Assembly: GCA_964537825.1 (NCBI GenBank)
Contig: CAZIDL010000012.1
Span: forward strand, 1 to 47,655
Origin: CAZIDL01 sp964537825
GTDB taxonomy: Bacteria > Bacteroidota > Bacteroidia > Flavobacteriales_D > CAYVSK01
Direction: 5' to 3'
Length of the DNA stretch: 47,655 nucleotides
A program made the position numbers and the translations under genes. Below the pieces are notes generated by a model. That model saw only the letters and a list, made by a program, of their open reading frames with translations, had not been told where the DNA came from and did no database searches. Of the stretch, positions 1 through 7,008 are shown in pieces (positions within the stretch are counted from its first letter, which is position 1; each line of letters begins with the position of its first letter).

Positions 1-331
1 CCCTCCGAGGATAACCAAGAGCTTCCTGATGCTTTGGGTTGGGCTCATTCGCGGAGGATCAGTTTCTGCTGATGGACCGTCCCGTCGTCTTGGATGATAT
101 GAACGGGAAGCTGTTGCTCTTTTCATCGGAACCTTCCAAGATAAAGAATATCAGAGGATTGAGTTCAAAGCTTGAGAGGTGGGGGCTTTGGGTTATTGAC
201 CGCTAGGGACGCGAGGAAGCTTCGTGGACTCCGCTCCACTCGAACGCCCCCTCCAAGGCCCGGACCGCCCTTCGCAAAGTCCCGCTCATCATGGAGCTCA
301 GCGCTTTTCAAGCCCGATCCCCCAATGCCCT
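1..331. other. Gene-poor stretch, possible decayed 3' end
   Basis: No convincing gene starts here. On the plus strand, one frame is open from about 30 to a TAG at 204-206 and reads through DDMNGKLLLFSSEP and ends WGLWVIDR. That faintly recalls the end of a type IX secretion sorting domain (a D-x-N-G-K-L-L strand followed by a short closing strand), but the frame is stopped by a TGA at 27-29 and the match is weak. It may be a remnant of a secreted-protein gene lying mostly outside the window. A long minus-strand open frame over 165-776 is the mirror of the kinase gene and is not counted. Confidence 0.3.
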
Positions 332-339
332 TACCTTTG
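332..339 (+). promoter_or_regulatory. -7 box for the kinase-APH-mscS operon
   Basis: The octamer TACCTTTG matches the Bacteroidota -7 consensus TAnnTTTG and lies 17 nt before the ATG at 357. It falls inside the alternative longer frame beginning at 291, which argues that translation begins at 357. No clear TTG -33 element is seen. Confidence 0.55.
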
Positions 340-356
340 GCCGCGAATCGCTCTCG

Positions 357-848
357 ATGGTCTACCTCATCATGGGATTGCCCGGGACGGGCAAGACCTA
401 TTTCGCAAAAGCGCTGGCCGAACGCTTGAAGGCCTCCCACGCCAACACGGACAGCATCCGTGCGGAACTCGACCTCATGGGAGCGTACGATAAGGCCAGT
501 AAAGAGCGGGTCTACGAGGCCCTTTTGGAACGCATGCTCGAGAACGCCCGGGCTGGAAAGGATGTCGTCATCGATGCGACCTTCACGCGAAAAGCACTGC
601 GCGATCGTTTTATCACACCTTTGGAGGAGGAAGGGGTCCCGTTCCTCCTTATCCGGATGGTGGCGGACCGGAGTATCGTGCAGGAACGCATCGAAAAGGA
701 ACGGCCCGACAGCGAAGCGGGCATCGAAGTGCACGATCAGCTCCGGGAGGCACTCGAGCCAGTGGAACGGGAACACGTGGAACTCGATTCCGGGTCGATG
801 GAACTCGAAAGCATGTTGCGAACGATCGAAGAACGAACGGCACGATGA
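357..848 (+). CDS. P-loop (AAA/zeta-like) small kinase
   Basis: This 163-residue protein is a P-loop kinase of the AAA_33/COG0645 type. The Walker A motif GLPGTGKT is at residues 7-14 right after the first beta strand, a VVIDATF strand at 70-76 resembles the second acidic motif, and an Arg-rich lid-like stretch follows at about 100-116. An ATG at 291 would add 22 residues of no visible homology and would overrun the promoter box, so 357 is preferred. The gene overlaps the next by ATGA (845-848), so the two are translationally coupled. Domains of this type are usually found as the C-terminal half of a fused protein whose N-terminal half is the APH-like kinase encoded next. The substrate is unknown. 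Confidence 0.8.
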   Translation: MVYLIMGLPGTGKTYFAKALAERLKASHANTDSIRAELDLMGAYDKASKERVYEALLERMLENARAGKDVVIDATFTRKALRDRFITPLEEEGVPFLLIRMVADRSIVQERIEKERPDSEAGIEVHDQLREALEPVEREHVELDSGSMELESMLRTIEERTAR

Positions 849-1861
849 CGGAACAGGATATCGGATCCATCGCTGAATTCCTCAAAGAGCGGGAGCTCAA
901 AGGAAAAGGGAAGGTCGAGCAAGTAGAGACGCATGCTTCCTGGGTGCTCTTGACCGAGCGAACGGCTTATAAATTCAAAAAGCCCCTCGATCTCGGTTTT
1001 CTGGATTTTTCAACCCTCGAAAAGCGCAAGCATTATTGCGAGGAAGAACTCCGTTTGAACCGGCGTCTGGCCCCTGAAATGTACATCGACGTCGTACGTG
1101 CTGTGAAAGCTGGGGATGATGTCACGCTCGAAAGGGCAGAAGAGGAAGGTTCGGAGGCCTATGGCTACGGGGTGATGATGAAGCGGATGGATCCGGGGAA
1201 GAAGATGGATAAGCTCCTGGATCGTCACGAGGTCCGTTATCGGGATGTTGAGGCGATCGCCCGTATGTTAGCTCCTTTTCACCGGCAAGCTGAAAAGGTT
1301 GAGGAGCCACCCTCCATCGATGCTTTCAAAAAGCGTTTCAACGACATCCAACAGGAAGGAGGGATATTCGAACAGCTTTTGGGAAGGGAAGCTGAGGAAC
1401 GCGTAGAAAAGGCCCTCATGAGTTCAGATGACTTTCTCGATGCGCATCAGGACCTCCTCAAGCAAAGGGTGGAAGCGGGGATGGTCTGCGATGGCCATGG
1501 TGACCTTCACTCTGGTAACATCTTCATCGATGAAGAGCCGGTGATCTTCGATTGCATCGAGTTCAACCCCGCTTTCAGGCGGATCGATGTGTTGGATGAG
1601 ATCGCTTTCTTCTGCATGGACCTTGAGGCCCATAACGAAGAAGAGCTCGCATCGCATTTCTTGAAGATCTACAATCAGGCGTTCCCGGTCATTCGAGGCC
1701 GACAGGAAGAGGCCCTCTTCGAATATTACAAAGCCTATCGCGCGAACGTTCGGGCAAAGGTCACAGCGATCCGTGCATCCCAGGAAGAGGATCCCGGGAA
1801 GGAAAAGGCCGATATTCGCTTGTACCTGGACCTTATGGACCGTTACCTCGATCGGTTATGA
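845..1861 (+). CDS. Aminoglycoside phosphotransferase-like kinase (COG2187)
   Basis: The 338-residue product has the APH/choline-kinase fold. An N-terminal lobe with the ATP-binding lysines in AYKFKKP (41-47) is followed by the catalytic loop HGDLHSGN (218-225) and the metal-binding aspartate in IFDCIEFN (D236). The YKFKKP and GHGDLHSGN signatures are typical of COG2187, a family commonly fused to a C-terminal P-loop kinase. Here the P-loop protein is a separate gene placed upstream, so the order is inverted. Start ATG 845 overlaps the kinase stop, and the gene itself overlaps mscS by ATGA at 1858-1861. The natural substrate is not known; antibiotic resistance should not be assumed. Confidence 0.82.
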   Translation: MTEQDIGSIAEFLKERELKGKGKVEQVETHASWVLLTERTAYKFKKPLDLGFLDFSTLEKRKHYCEEELRLNRRLAPEMYIDVVRAVKAGDDVTLERAEEEGSEAYGYGVMMKRMDPGKKMDKLLDRHEVRYRDVEAIARMLAPFHRQAEKVEEPPSIDAFKKRFNDIQQEGGIFEQLLGREAEERVEKALMSSDDFLDAHQDLLKQRVEAGMVCDGHGDLHSGNIFIDEEPVIFDCIEFNPAFRRIDVLDEIAFFCMDLEAHNEEELASHFLKIYNQAFPVIRGRQEEALFEYYKAYRANVRAKVTAIRASQEEDPGKEKADIRLYLDLMDRYLDRL

Positions 1862-2745
1862 TACTTCTACAGGCGGATGATAAAGGTGCCGTAAAGGGAT
1901 TATGGCACAAAGTGAAAGGATGGTGGGAGGGGCTTTCCGATCGCCTCCCAGAGATCCTTATAGCCCTCTTTGTTCTGCTGCTCTTCTACGGGGTATCCCG
2001 CTTGATCTCGACCTTAATGGAACGGGGCCTTCCTAAGATCTCGAAGAACAAGGCGGTCAACAGGCTCGTCGTTTCCATCACTTCGATCGTCTTCATGGTC
2101 ATTGGGCTCTTTGCGGCCCTGAGCATTCTGAACCTCGACAAAACGGTCACTTCGCTCCTCGCAGGTGTGGGTATCATCGGTCTGGCTCTTGGCTTCGCGT
2201 TCCAGAACGCCGCGGCCAATATCCTTTCAGGGGTTATCATGGCCGTTCAAAGTCCGATCAACGTAGGCGATATTATAGAATCCTATGGTCACTTCGGTGA
2301 GGTGAAGCATATCGGGCTTCGAGCGACCCAAATGACCAACCCATGGGGGCAGGAGGTGGAGATCCCGAATCGCCTCGTGCTGCAGGAGCCTTTCGAACAC
2401 TTCACCTTTAACGGCGTTCGGCGGGTGGACGTGGATTGTCGGGTTCCTCTGAACGAAGACCTCGAGCGGGTCCGGGATGTGGTAGTGAGAGCGGTTCAGG
2501 AAAAGGTGACCTCTCTTCGTTCTGACAAGCAGGTTGAACTTTACTTCATGGAATTCGAGGAGTTCGCCGTGAAGTTCGAGTTACGCTGTTGGGTCGGTTA
2601 TTCCGGCATCATGACGGATTACTTCCAAGGTCAGAGCGAGGCTATCATCGCGATCCAAAAAGGGCTCCTTGAGGCAGGCATCGAAATACCGATCCCACCC
2701 CGAGCTGTTCATTTTCCGGAGGGGAATCCTTTAGCTAGCTCTTAA
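1858..2745 (+). CDS. MscS-family mechanosensitive channel
   Basis: This 295-residue inner-membrane protein has the small MscS architecture. Transmembrane segments lie at about 30-50 and 70-91, and the Gly/Ala-rich pore helix is at about 98-130, containing GVGIIGLALGFAFQNAAANILSG. The soluble beta domain follows (SPINVGDIIE, then GEVKHIGLRATQM and PNRLV). Such channels open under membrane tension and release small solutes during hypo-osmotic shock. It is the third gene of a coupled operon behind two kinases, which is an unusual context. The C-terminus is short, as in the minimal members of the family. Confidence 0.9.
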   Translation: MILLQADDKGAVKGLWHKVKGWWEGLSDRLPEILIALFVLLLFYGVSRLISTLMERGLPKISKNKAVNRLVVSITSIVFMVIGLFAALSILNLDKTVTSLLAGVGIIGLALGFAFQNAAANILSGVIMAVQSPINVGDIIESYGHFGEVKHIGLRATQMTNPWGQEVEIPNRLVLQEPFEHFTFNGVRRVDVDCRVPLNEDLERVRDVVVRAVQEKVTSLRSDKQVELYFMEFEEFAVKFELRCWVGYSGIMTDYFQGQSEAIIAIQKGLLEAGIEIPIPPRAVHFPEGNPLASS

Positions 2746-2801
2746 CCCCATTCCTTATGCTTCTTCTCAAGGCAGAACCGACGACCCTCATCCCCTTTGG
2801 C

Positions 2802-3188
2802 TCAATCCTCTTCAGGCTCCGCTTCTTCCTGAGCGGTGCGGCGAGCACCCGCTTTCATGAAAGGGATGATCTGTTTGATGAGCTCGATGGTCCGCCCCAG
2901 GTAGCGCTGAGAAAGATAATGGACTCCTACCTCCATAAAGCGGATGAGGAGGCGGGTCTTGTTCTTCGTGCCGGCTTTTAGCACATAGATGGCGTCCACT
3001 GCCACCGAGAGCCCATCCATGATAATGTTCTTATGCTCGAAAGTGCCGCCAAGGCGTTCGTCCTTCCACCGATCCTGAAAATAGGCGAGGTTGCTGCGGA
3101 TCAGTATTTCCCTGCGGTCGAGGCGCTTGCGTAGGGTGTGTTTGGCTTCCAAGAGCTCTTTCCTGTTGCGGATCTCGAATTCACTCAT
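2802..3188 (-). CDS. Conserved small cytoplasmic protein
   Basis: The 128-residue product is basic and helical, with no signal peptide or confident membrane span and an acidic tail (AEPEED). I do not recognise a named domain. Its start overlaps the end of the holin-like gene by 8 nt (3181-3188), so it is co-translated with that small membrane protein, and the pair probably acts at the envelope. It runs convergently towards mscS with a 56-nt gap. Confidence is high that the gene is real and low for any function. Confidence 0.65.
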   Translation of the reverse strand: MSEFEIRNRKELLEAKHTLRKRLDRREILIRSNLAYFQDRWKDERLGGTFEHKNIIMDGLSVAVDAIYVLKAGTKNKTRLLIRFMEVGVHYLSQRYLGRTIELIKQIIPFMKAGARRTAQEEAEPEED

Positions 3189-3534
3189 CGTCCCCGCCTT
3201 TGAAGAATCGTTTGATCATGCTGTTCAGGATAGGCTTCTGAAGCAATGGTTTCCTTAAAAGGGCAAGGATAAGGAAAAGAAAGATGTAAGCTCCCCCAAC
3301 GACCGCAAACCCGAGTTCCATACGCCCCCATAGCTTACCTAAATAGATCGCCAGGGTGATCGATAGAAAAAGGACGGCAACAGCAAAGATACTGATGAGG
3401 ACGAGCTTGCTGGCCAGGCCAGAGGTCTCTCTTGCAGAACGATCCGCGAATTCAAGACGGAGGAGCTCGAACCGCTCCTTGATGTAAGCGACGAGATGAT
3501 CGTAGGTCTCCTTGAAACGGTCCTTATCCTCCAT
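3181..3534 (-). CDS. Phage holin superfamily III (YqjE-like) membrane protein
   Basis: The 117-residue protein has an amphipathic N-terminal region (about 1-40, YDHLVAYIKERFELLRLEFADRSA), then two membrane helices at about 42-68 and 74-93 and a basic tail. This matches the chromosomal holin_3_6/YqjE-like family, which often sits with YtxH-type genes and is linked to envelope stress rather than phage lysis. The ytxH gene upstream on the same strand is separated by a terminator, so this gene probably has its own promoter; a TATCTTGG box lies within the 40 nt before the start. It overlaps the following gene by 8 nt. Confidence 0.75.
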   Translation of the reverse strand: MEDKDRFKETYDHLVAYIKERFELLRLEFADRSARETSGLASKLVLISIFAVAVLFLSITLAIYLGKLWGRMELGFAVVGGAYIFLFLILALLRKPLLQKPILNSMIKRFFKGGDDE

Positions 3535-3573
3535 AGGTCGATCTCGGGACCAAGATACGAAGCTTGTGGCAAC

Positions 3574-3605
3574 AAAAAAGCCGATCCGCAGACCGGATCG
3601 GCTTT
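3574..3605 (-). terminator. Intrinsic terminator after ytxH
   Basis: A perfect 12-bp inverted repeat, 3577-3588 with 3594-3605 (AAAGCCGATCCG and its complement), encloses a 5-nt loop. On the minus strand it ends in six T residues (3579-3574). It lies 36 nt after the ytxH stop and before the holin-like start, so it separates the two transcripts. Confidence 0.85.
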
Positions 3606-3641
3606 AAAGACTTAAGCAATATACTTTTGAAAGGAAGCAGT

Positions 3642-3857
3642 TCAGGAATTGCTGCCCGTCGTTTGCTTTTTAATGTCTTCTACGGTATCCTTGCCTTTTT
3701 CGACGAGGTCGTTGAGTTCTTCGCGGGCTTTTTGGGCTTCCTTATTAAGCTTTTTGCGCGTTTCTTCTCCGCTTTCGGGAGCTAAGAGGATACCTGCAAC
3801 ACCACCGGCTACGGCACCTGTAAGTGCTGCGAGAAAGATCTTTCCTGTGTTATTCAT
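3642..3857 (-). CDS. YtxH domain-containing protein
   Basis: This 71-residue protein begins MNNTGKIFLAALTGAVAGG, a short glycine-rich membrane or membrane-associated segment, followed by the YtxH signature LLAPESGEETR (about 24-34) and a charged amphipathic helix ending in KKQTTGSNS. YtxH proteins are small envelope or general-stress proteins of unknown mechanism. The ATG at 3857 is chosen because AAAGGA lies just upstream; an ATG at 3881 would add eight residues without homology. A -7 box is at 3897-3890 and a strong terminator follows the gene, so it is probably monocistronic. Confidence 0.8.
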   Translation of the reverse strand: MNNTGKIFLAALTGAVAGGVAGILLAPESGEETRKKLNKEAQKAREELNDLVEKGKDTVEDIKKQTTGSNS

Positions 3858-3889
3858 CGTCCTTTGATTTTTAGCATTCAACGAGGTTA

Positions 3890-3897
3890 CAAAAATA
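3890..3897 (-). promoter_or_regulatory. -7 box for ytxH
   Basis: TATTTTTG on the minus strand matches TAnnTTTG exactly and ends 32 nt before the ytxH ATG, giving a leader of about 26 nt that carries the AGGA ribosome-binding site. Confidence 0.5.
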
Positions 3898-3978
3898 ATC
3901 CTTTTAAAGTGAAGATCTCCCTAAAAAGGCAGGAGATTTTCCATTTCATCCGGGAATGATGCTCTGGAAAGGGGATCC

Positions 3979-4773
3979 TCATTTTCCCCGATCCGCAATG
4001 ATGCGACCGCGGCTACCTTCTTCCAGGAACGCCATCGTGTAGGAATAGCCTAATTTGTAGATCTCGCGGACCTTGGAAAGGCTGAAAATGTTGTACTGGC
4101 GGAGCCCATCCGGTTCGATATAGAGGTCGCATGCTTCAACGTTCTTTTGAACGTTCGCCCATATGCTCAGGTGAAGCGTCCGTTCCAGGACGGAGAACAT
4201 ATTGGGGAACTCCTTCATTTCGCCGATCGGGTTCACGTTCACGCCGATCAGCTTTTCGCAGTTCCTTTTGATCGGTTCCACGGGAAGGTTGCTCACCAAG
4301 CCGCCGTCCACATAAACGTTGCCCTTATCGTCCTCGATGGGCTTGAAGAGGATCGGTATCGCAGAGCTTGCTTTAAGGGCCTGAAAAAGGTCTCCTTCAT
4401 GAAATACGGCTTGTTTTCCGGTCTTGAAGTCCGTGGCTGAAACGTAGAGCGGAATTTTCAGGTCGGAGAAATAACGGGCCTTCAGGTGCTTTTCCAGGAT
4501 ATCGAAAAGCCCGTCCATGCTCATAAAGCCTTTCCGGGGAAAGCTCAATTGCAGGTTGCGAAAAAGCTTCTCTTCGGCAAAGGCCTCCAGGATATCCTCG
4601 GGATCCCAACCTGAGGCATAAAGGGCTCCTAAAATGGCACCCCCGCTCACCCCGGATATGACATCAGGTCGGAGGCCTTCCTCTTCAAGGGCTTTCAGAA
4701 CCCCTAAGTGGGTTATCCCCCGGGCTGCTCCTCCGGAAAGGGTGATCCCTGTTCGATGTTCCGCTTCTGCCAT
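3979..4773 (-). CDS. Patatin-like phospholipase
   Basis: The 264-residue product is a compact bacterial patatin. It has the oxyanion-hole motif GGAARG (14-19), the nucleophile elbow GVSGG with Ser43 (41-45) and the catalytic Asp156 in DGGLVSNLP. Together these form the Ser-Asp dyad of lipid acyl hydrolases. It lacks a signal peptide, so it probably acts on inner-leaflet lipids. The ATG at 4773 is preferred over an in-frame TTG at 4785 that lies just after the thpR stop. It is the last gene of a run with the barrel-like gene and thpR. Confidence 0.88.
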   Translation of the reverse strand: MAEAEHRTGITLSGGAARGITHLGVLKALEEEGLRPDVISGVSGGAILGALYASGWDPEDILEAFAEEKLFRNLQLSFPRKGFMSMDGLFDILEKHLKARYFSDLKIPLYVSATDFKTGKQAVFHEGDLFQALKASSAIPILFKPIEDDKGNVYVDGGLVSNLPVEPIKRNCEKLIGVNVNPIGEMKEFPNMFSVLERTLHLSIWANVQKNVEACDLYIEPDGLRQYNIFSLSKVREIYKLGYSYTMAFLEEGSRGRIIADRGK

Positions 4774-4787
4774 ATGCGTGCCCAAAG

Positions 4788-5342
4788 CTAGTAAGATCCC
4801 TTTGGGCTCCCTAGGAGGGATGCTTCACCGAGCCTGTGGTGGACCGCACCTCCTTTCCTGAGCTCTGAATGCCAAAGGACGGCCTTATCCACTCTAATAT
4901 CAGGGAGTGCTGGGGCTTGCGGGATATCCCCGGCTCTTGTTCTTCGCCCTCTTTTTGCCCGGGCAAGCGTGATATGGGGCTTTTGTTCCCTTGCCCCTCC
5001 TTTTTCAGGAAGAAAACGTTCGAACAGCCGTTCGTGCAGGTCCTGGAACGCTGGGGTGTTCCGATATCGGGCCCAGACCATGTAAGGGCGCTTGGGCGGG
5101 GCTGCACAGAGTTTTTCAAAGGAAAGGGTGAAAGGAGAGGTACGGGTTGTTTCTTCCTGGAGGATCGGCAGCACTTCCTTATCCGGGGCCATTTCCGTCT
5201 CTCCGATGAAGCATAGCGTAATGTGGTAGCTGGCACGGTCGAGCCATCGAAGTCCTTCGATCTCTGGGTCGAGCGAGGCAAGGGTGTTCTGGAGGGTTTC
5301 AGGGATCGGGATGCCTATGAAAAGACGTTTTTGGGAACTCAT
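4788..5342 (-). CDS. thpR: RNA 2',3'-cyclic phosphodiesterase (ThpR/LigT)
   Basis: This 184-residue protein has the two H-x-T-x motifs of the 2H phosphoesterase family, HITL at 40-43 and HITL at 123-126, at the usual spacing, plus the N-terminal RLFIGIPIP strand typical of ThpR. The family opens 2',3'-cyclic phosphates at RNA ends. The gene begins 6 nt after the barrel-like gene ends, and its stop is 14 nt from the patatin ATG, so it sits in the middle of a three-gene transcript with no obvious functional link among the products. Confidence 0.88.
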   Translation of the reverse strand: MSSQKRLFIGIPIPETLQNTLASLDPEIEGLRWLDRASYHITLCFIGETEMAPDKEVLPILQEETTRTSPFTLSFEKLCAAPPKRPYMVWARYRNTPAFQDLHERLFERFLPEKGGAREQKPHITLARAKRGRRTRAGDIPQAPALPDIRVDKAVLWHSELRKGGAVHHRLGEASLLGSPKGSY

Positions 5343-5348
5343 GGTCCA

Positions 5349-6161
5349 TCAGCGCATCAAACGGAGCAGGATCGCTTGCTGAAAGGCAAAGGAAGGATCG
5401 TTCCCGATCGCGACCCGGTCATAGGAAAGGCTGCCAGAAAGCCCTATATTCCATCTCGACCCTGTCTCCAGTTTCAACCCGACTTCGGCATGTCCCCCGA
5501 GGATCGAACCTTTCTGTTCCGATGGGTTTCCGTAGCGAGGGTGGTCCGAAGGAAGGATCGAATAGTCCTGTCCTGCGATGCGGATGCGGTTCTTCTGAGC
5601 TTCGGCCCAACCGAGTGTCCCCCCGAGGCGCAGAAAAGGAAGAAAAGGGGGCTTTCCCCATTCATAGCGATAGGCCAAAGGAAGAACGAAGCGTCGTTCT
5701 TCCCCGCTTATGGGATGGGTCTCGGTCCGCTCTTGGTTCAACGCGTTCGGATCGTGAACGATGATCGTGAACTTATCGGATAGCGAGAGCTTGGTGAAAA
5801 GGAAACCCACTTCAAGATAGTTGCCCGATCTGAACTCCCAATTTCCGTTCAATCCTCCCATAAAGGCCGTATTGTAGCTCATGCCCGTCGGGAGTTCGGC
5901 AAGCTCAAAATCGTATTTGAGCGATTCTTTGATCCGCCGATAGAATTGCTGGACCTGAAAGAGACGTTGCACTCCGTACTCCGGATCGCGCCCCTCGTAG
6001 AAAGAGGCTGCGTTGTCCCCAGGGAAATAAGCACCTACGCTCAGTCCCCAACCCAAGGAAGAACTGTCATTGGAGCCTTCTTCGCTAAGATCCTGACCCT
6101 GAATTATTAGGGGCGAGAACGCGAGAATGATGAGGAAGCTCTTGCGCAAGAGGTGCAACAA
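5349..6161 (-). CDS. Secreted, probable outer-membrane beta-barrel protein
   Basis: The product of up to 270 residues has a signal peptide (RKSFLIILAFSPLIIQGQ) and then alternating amphipathic strands rich in Gly, Tyr and Phe, such as GWGLSVGAYFPG, NYLEVGFLF, LGGHAEVGLKL and WNIGLSGSLSYDRV, ending in strand-like AILLRLMR. This is the look of a small Bacteroidota outer-membrane porin-like barrel. No upstream in-frame ATG exists before a stop at 6183-6185, so translation probably begins at a TTG: 6161, 6158 or, judging by the signal peptide (M-R-K-S-F), 6149. A -7 box at 6194-6187 supports a start in this range. Confidence 0.65.
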   Translation of the reverse strand: MLHLLRKSFLIILAFSPLIIQGQDLSEEGSNDSSSLGWGLSVGAYFPGDNAASFYEGRDPEYGVQRLFQVQQFYRRIKESLKYDFELAELPTGMSYNTAFMGGLNGNWEFRSGNYLEVGFLFTKLSLSDKFTIIVHDPNALNQERTETHPISGEERRFVLPLAYRYEWGKPPFLPFLRLGGTLGWAEAQKNRIRIAGQDYSILPSDHPRYGNPSEQKGSILGGHAEVGLKLETGSRWNIGLSGSLSYDRVAIGNDPSFAFQQAILLRLMR

Positions 6162-6186
6162 TGAATGGGGCTGTGCCGTTCGTTAA

Positions 6187-6194
6187 CAAAGATA
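6187..6194 (-). promoter_or_regulatory. -7 box for the barrel-thpR-patatin operon
   Basis: TATCTTTG on the minus strand is an exact TAnnTTTG match. It lies 25 nt before the TTG at 6161 in a 70-nt divergent intergenic region. Confidence 0.5.
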
Positions 6195-6211
6195 AATTCA
6201 GTACGATCGAA

Positions 6212-6226
6212 ATCCTTTAAAAGGAT
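6212..6226. promoter_or_regulatory. Perfect 15-nt palindrome between divergent genes
   Basis: ATCCTTT-A-AAAGGAT is a perfect inverted repeat with one central base, centred 13 nt before the metalloprotease ATG and on the upstream side of the divergent promoter at 6194-6187. It is a plausible operator, or a small mRNA hairpin that sequesters the start region of the plus-strand gene. Confidence 0.4.
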
Positions 6227-6231
6227 CCTTG

Positions 6232-7002
6232 ATGTTCAAGAGCCATCGCATACGCTTCTTCCTCATTCCTTTTGCATGTTTTTTCCTTTCTTGTGAGAAG
6301 GATGACCCATCTCCGAATGATGATGGTGCGGGTTCAGAACAAAAGGAGGCGGGGGCAAAAGCGGCTTCTTTTCTTTCCGGGGAACCCTACTCTGAAATGG
6401 AGCTCCACCTCCTTTATATGAACGGCTATGAACCGACCCAAAGGGCCGTGGATTCCCTTCGGGATCTTCTGGGACGCTACCTTCATAAGCCCAATGGGAT
6501 CGAGATCGGATCAAAGAAGGTGCCTTCTCCGGGCAAAAGTTCATACGGCATCGAAGGGATCGATGAGGTCATCGAAGAAGAGGAAGAGGGAGCAGCCCTG
6601 AGCGATCGGATCCATGCCTACTTGCTCATCGTGGACGGAAAATACGATAAGGATAGTGGGAATGCCGAGACCTTGGGTGTTGCCTATGCCGCTCATCGGA
6701 TGGCCCTCTTCGGCGAGTCCGTCCACGAATTCTCCGATGATATCAGCGAACCGGAGCGCTGGAAGATGGAAGCTTCCGTCATGGCGCACGAGTTCGGTCA
6801 TATCCTAGGATTGGTCGATAACGGAACGCCGATGGTCGATCCACATCGGGACAGCGGGAACGGGCACCATTGCGATAACAGTGATTGCCTGATGTACTAT
6901 GCGATGGAGACCAGCGATATCGCTTCTAAGATCGTTGGCTCGGATATGCCCGAGTTGGATGCGAATTGCCAGGAGGATCTTGAAGCCAACGGTGGTAAAT
7001 AG
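6232..7002 (+). CDS. Lipoprotein zinc metalloprotease (metzincin-like)
   Basis: This 256-residue protein starts with a lipoprotein signal (FFLIPFACFFLSC, Cys about 20) and an Asp/Gly/Ser-rich linker. Near the C-terminus is HEFGHILGLVDNG, which fits the long zinc motif HExxHxxGxxD of metzincins; the downstream CLMYYAM could supply the Met-turn. The segment GHHCDNSDCLMY between these has paired cysteines. It should be an envelope-anchored peptidase. Start ATG 6232 is used because the upstream codon is TTG. The gene is monocistronic and ends 6 nt from the mnmA stop on the other strand. Confidence 0.8.
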   Translation: MFKSHRIRFFLIPFACFFLSCEKDDPSPNDDGAGSEQKEAGAKAASFLSGEPYSEMELHLLYMNGYEPTQRAVDSLRDLLGRYLHKPNGIEIGSKKVPSPGKSSYGIEGIDEVIEEEEEGAALSDRIHAYLLIVDGKYDKDSGNAETLGVAYAAHRMALFGESVHEFSDDISEPERWKMEASVMAHEFGHILGLVDNGTPMVDPHRDSGNGHHCDNSDCLMYYAMETSDIASKIVGSDMPELDANCQEDLEANGGK

Positions 7003-7008
7003 ATCGAT

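Noticed and set aside
30..206. Possible type IX sorting-domain remnant
   Set aside because: Only a D-x-N-G-K-L-L-like strand is seen, the frame has a stop at 27-29, and the upstream gene body is outside the window. Kept as a note, not as a gene.
165..776. Long minus-strand open frame opposite the P-loop kinase gene
   Set aside because: It mirrors the codon pattern of the kinase gene, which has a Walker A motif and coupled neighbours. The minus-strand product has no recognisable domain.
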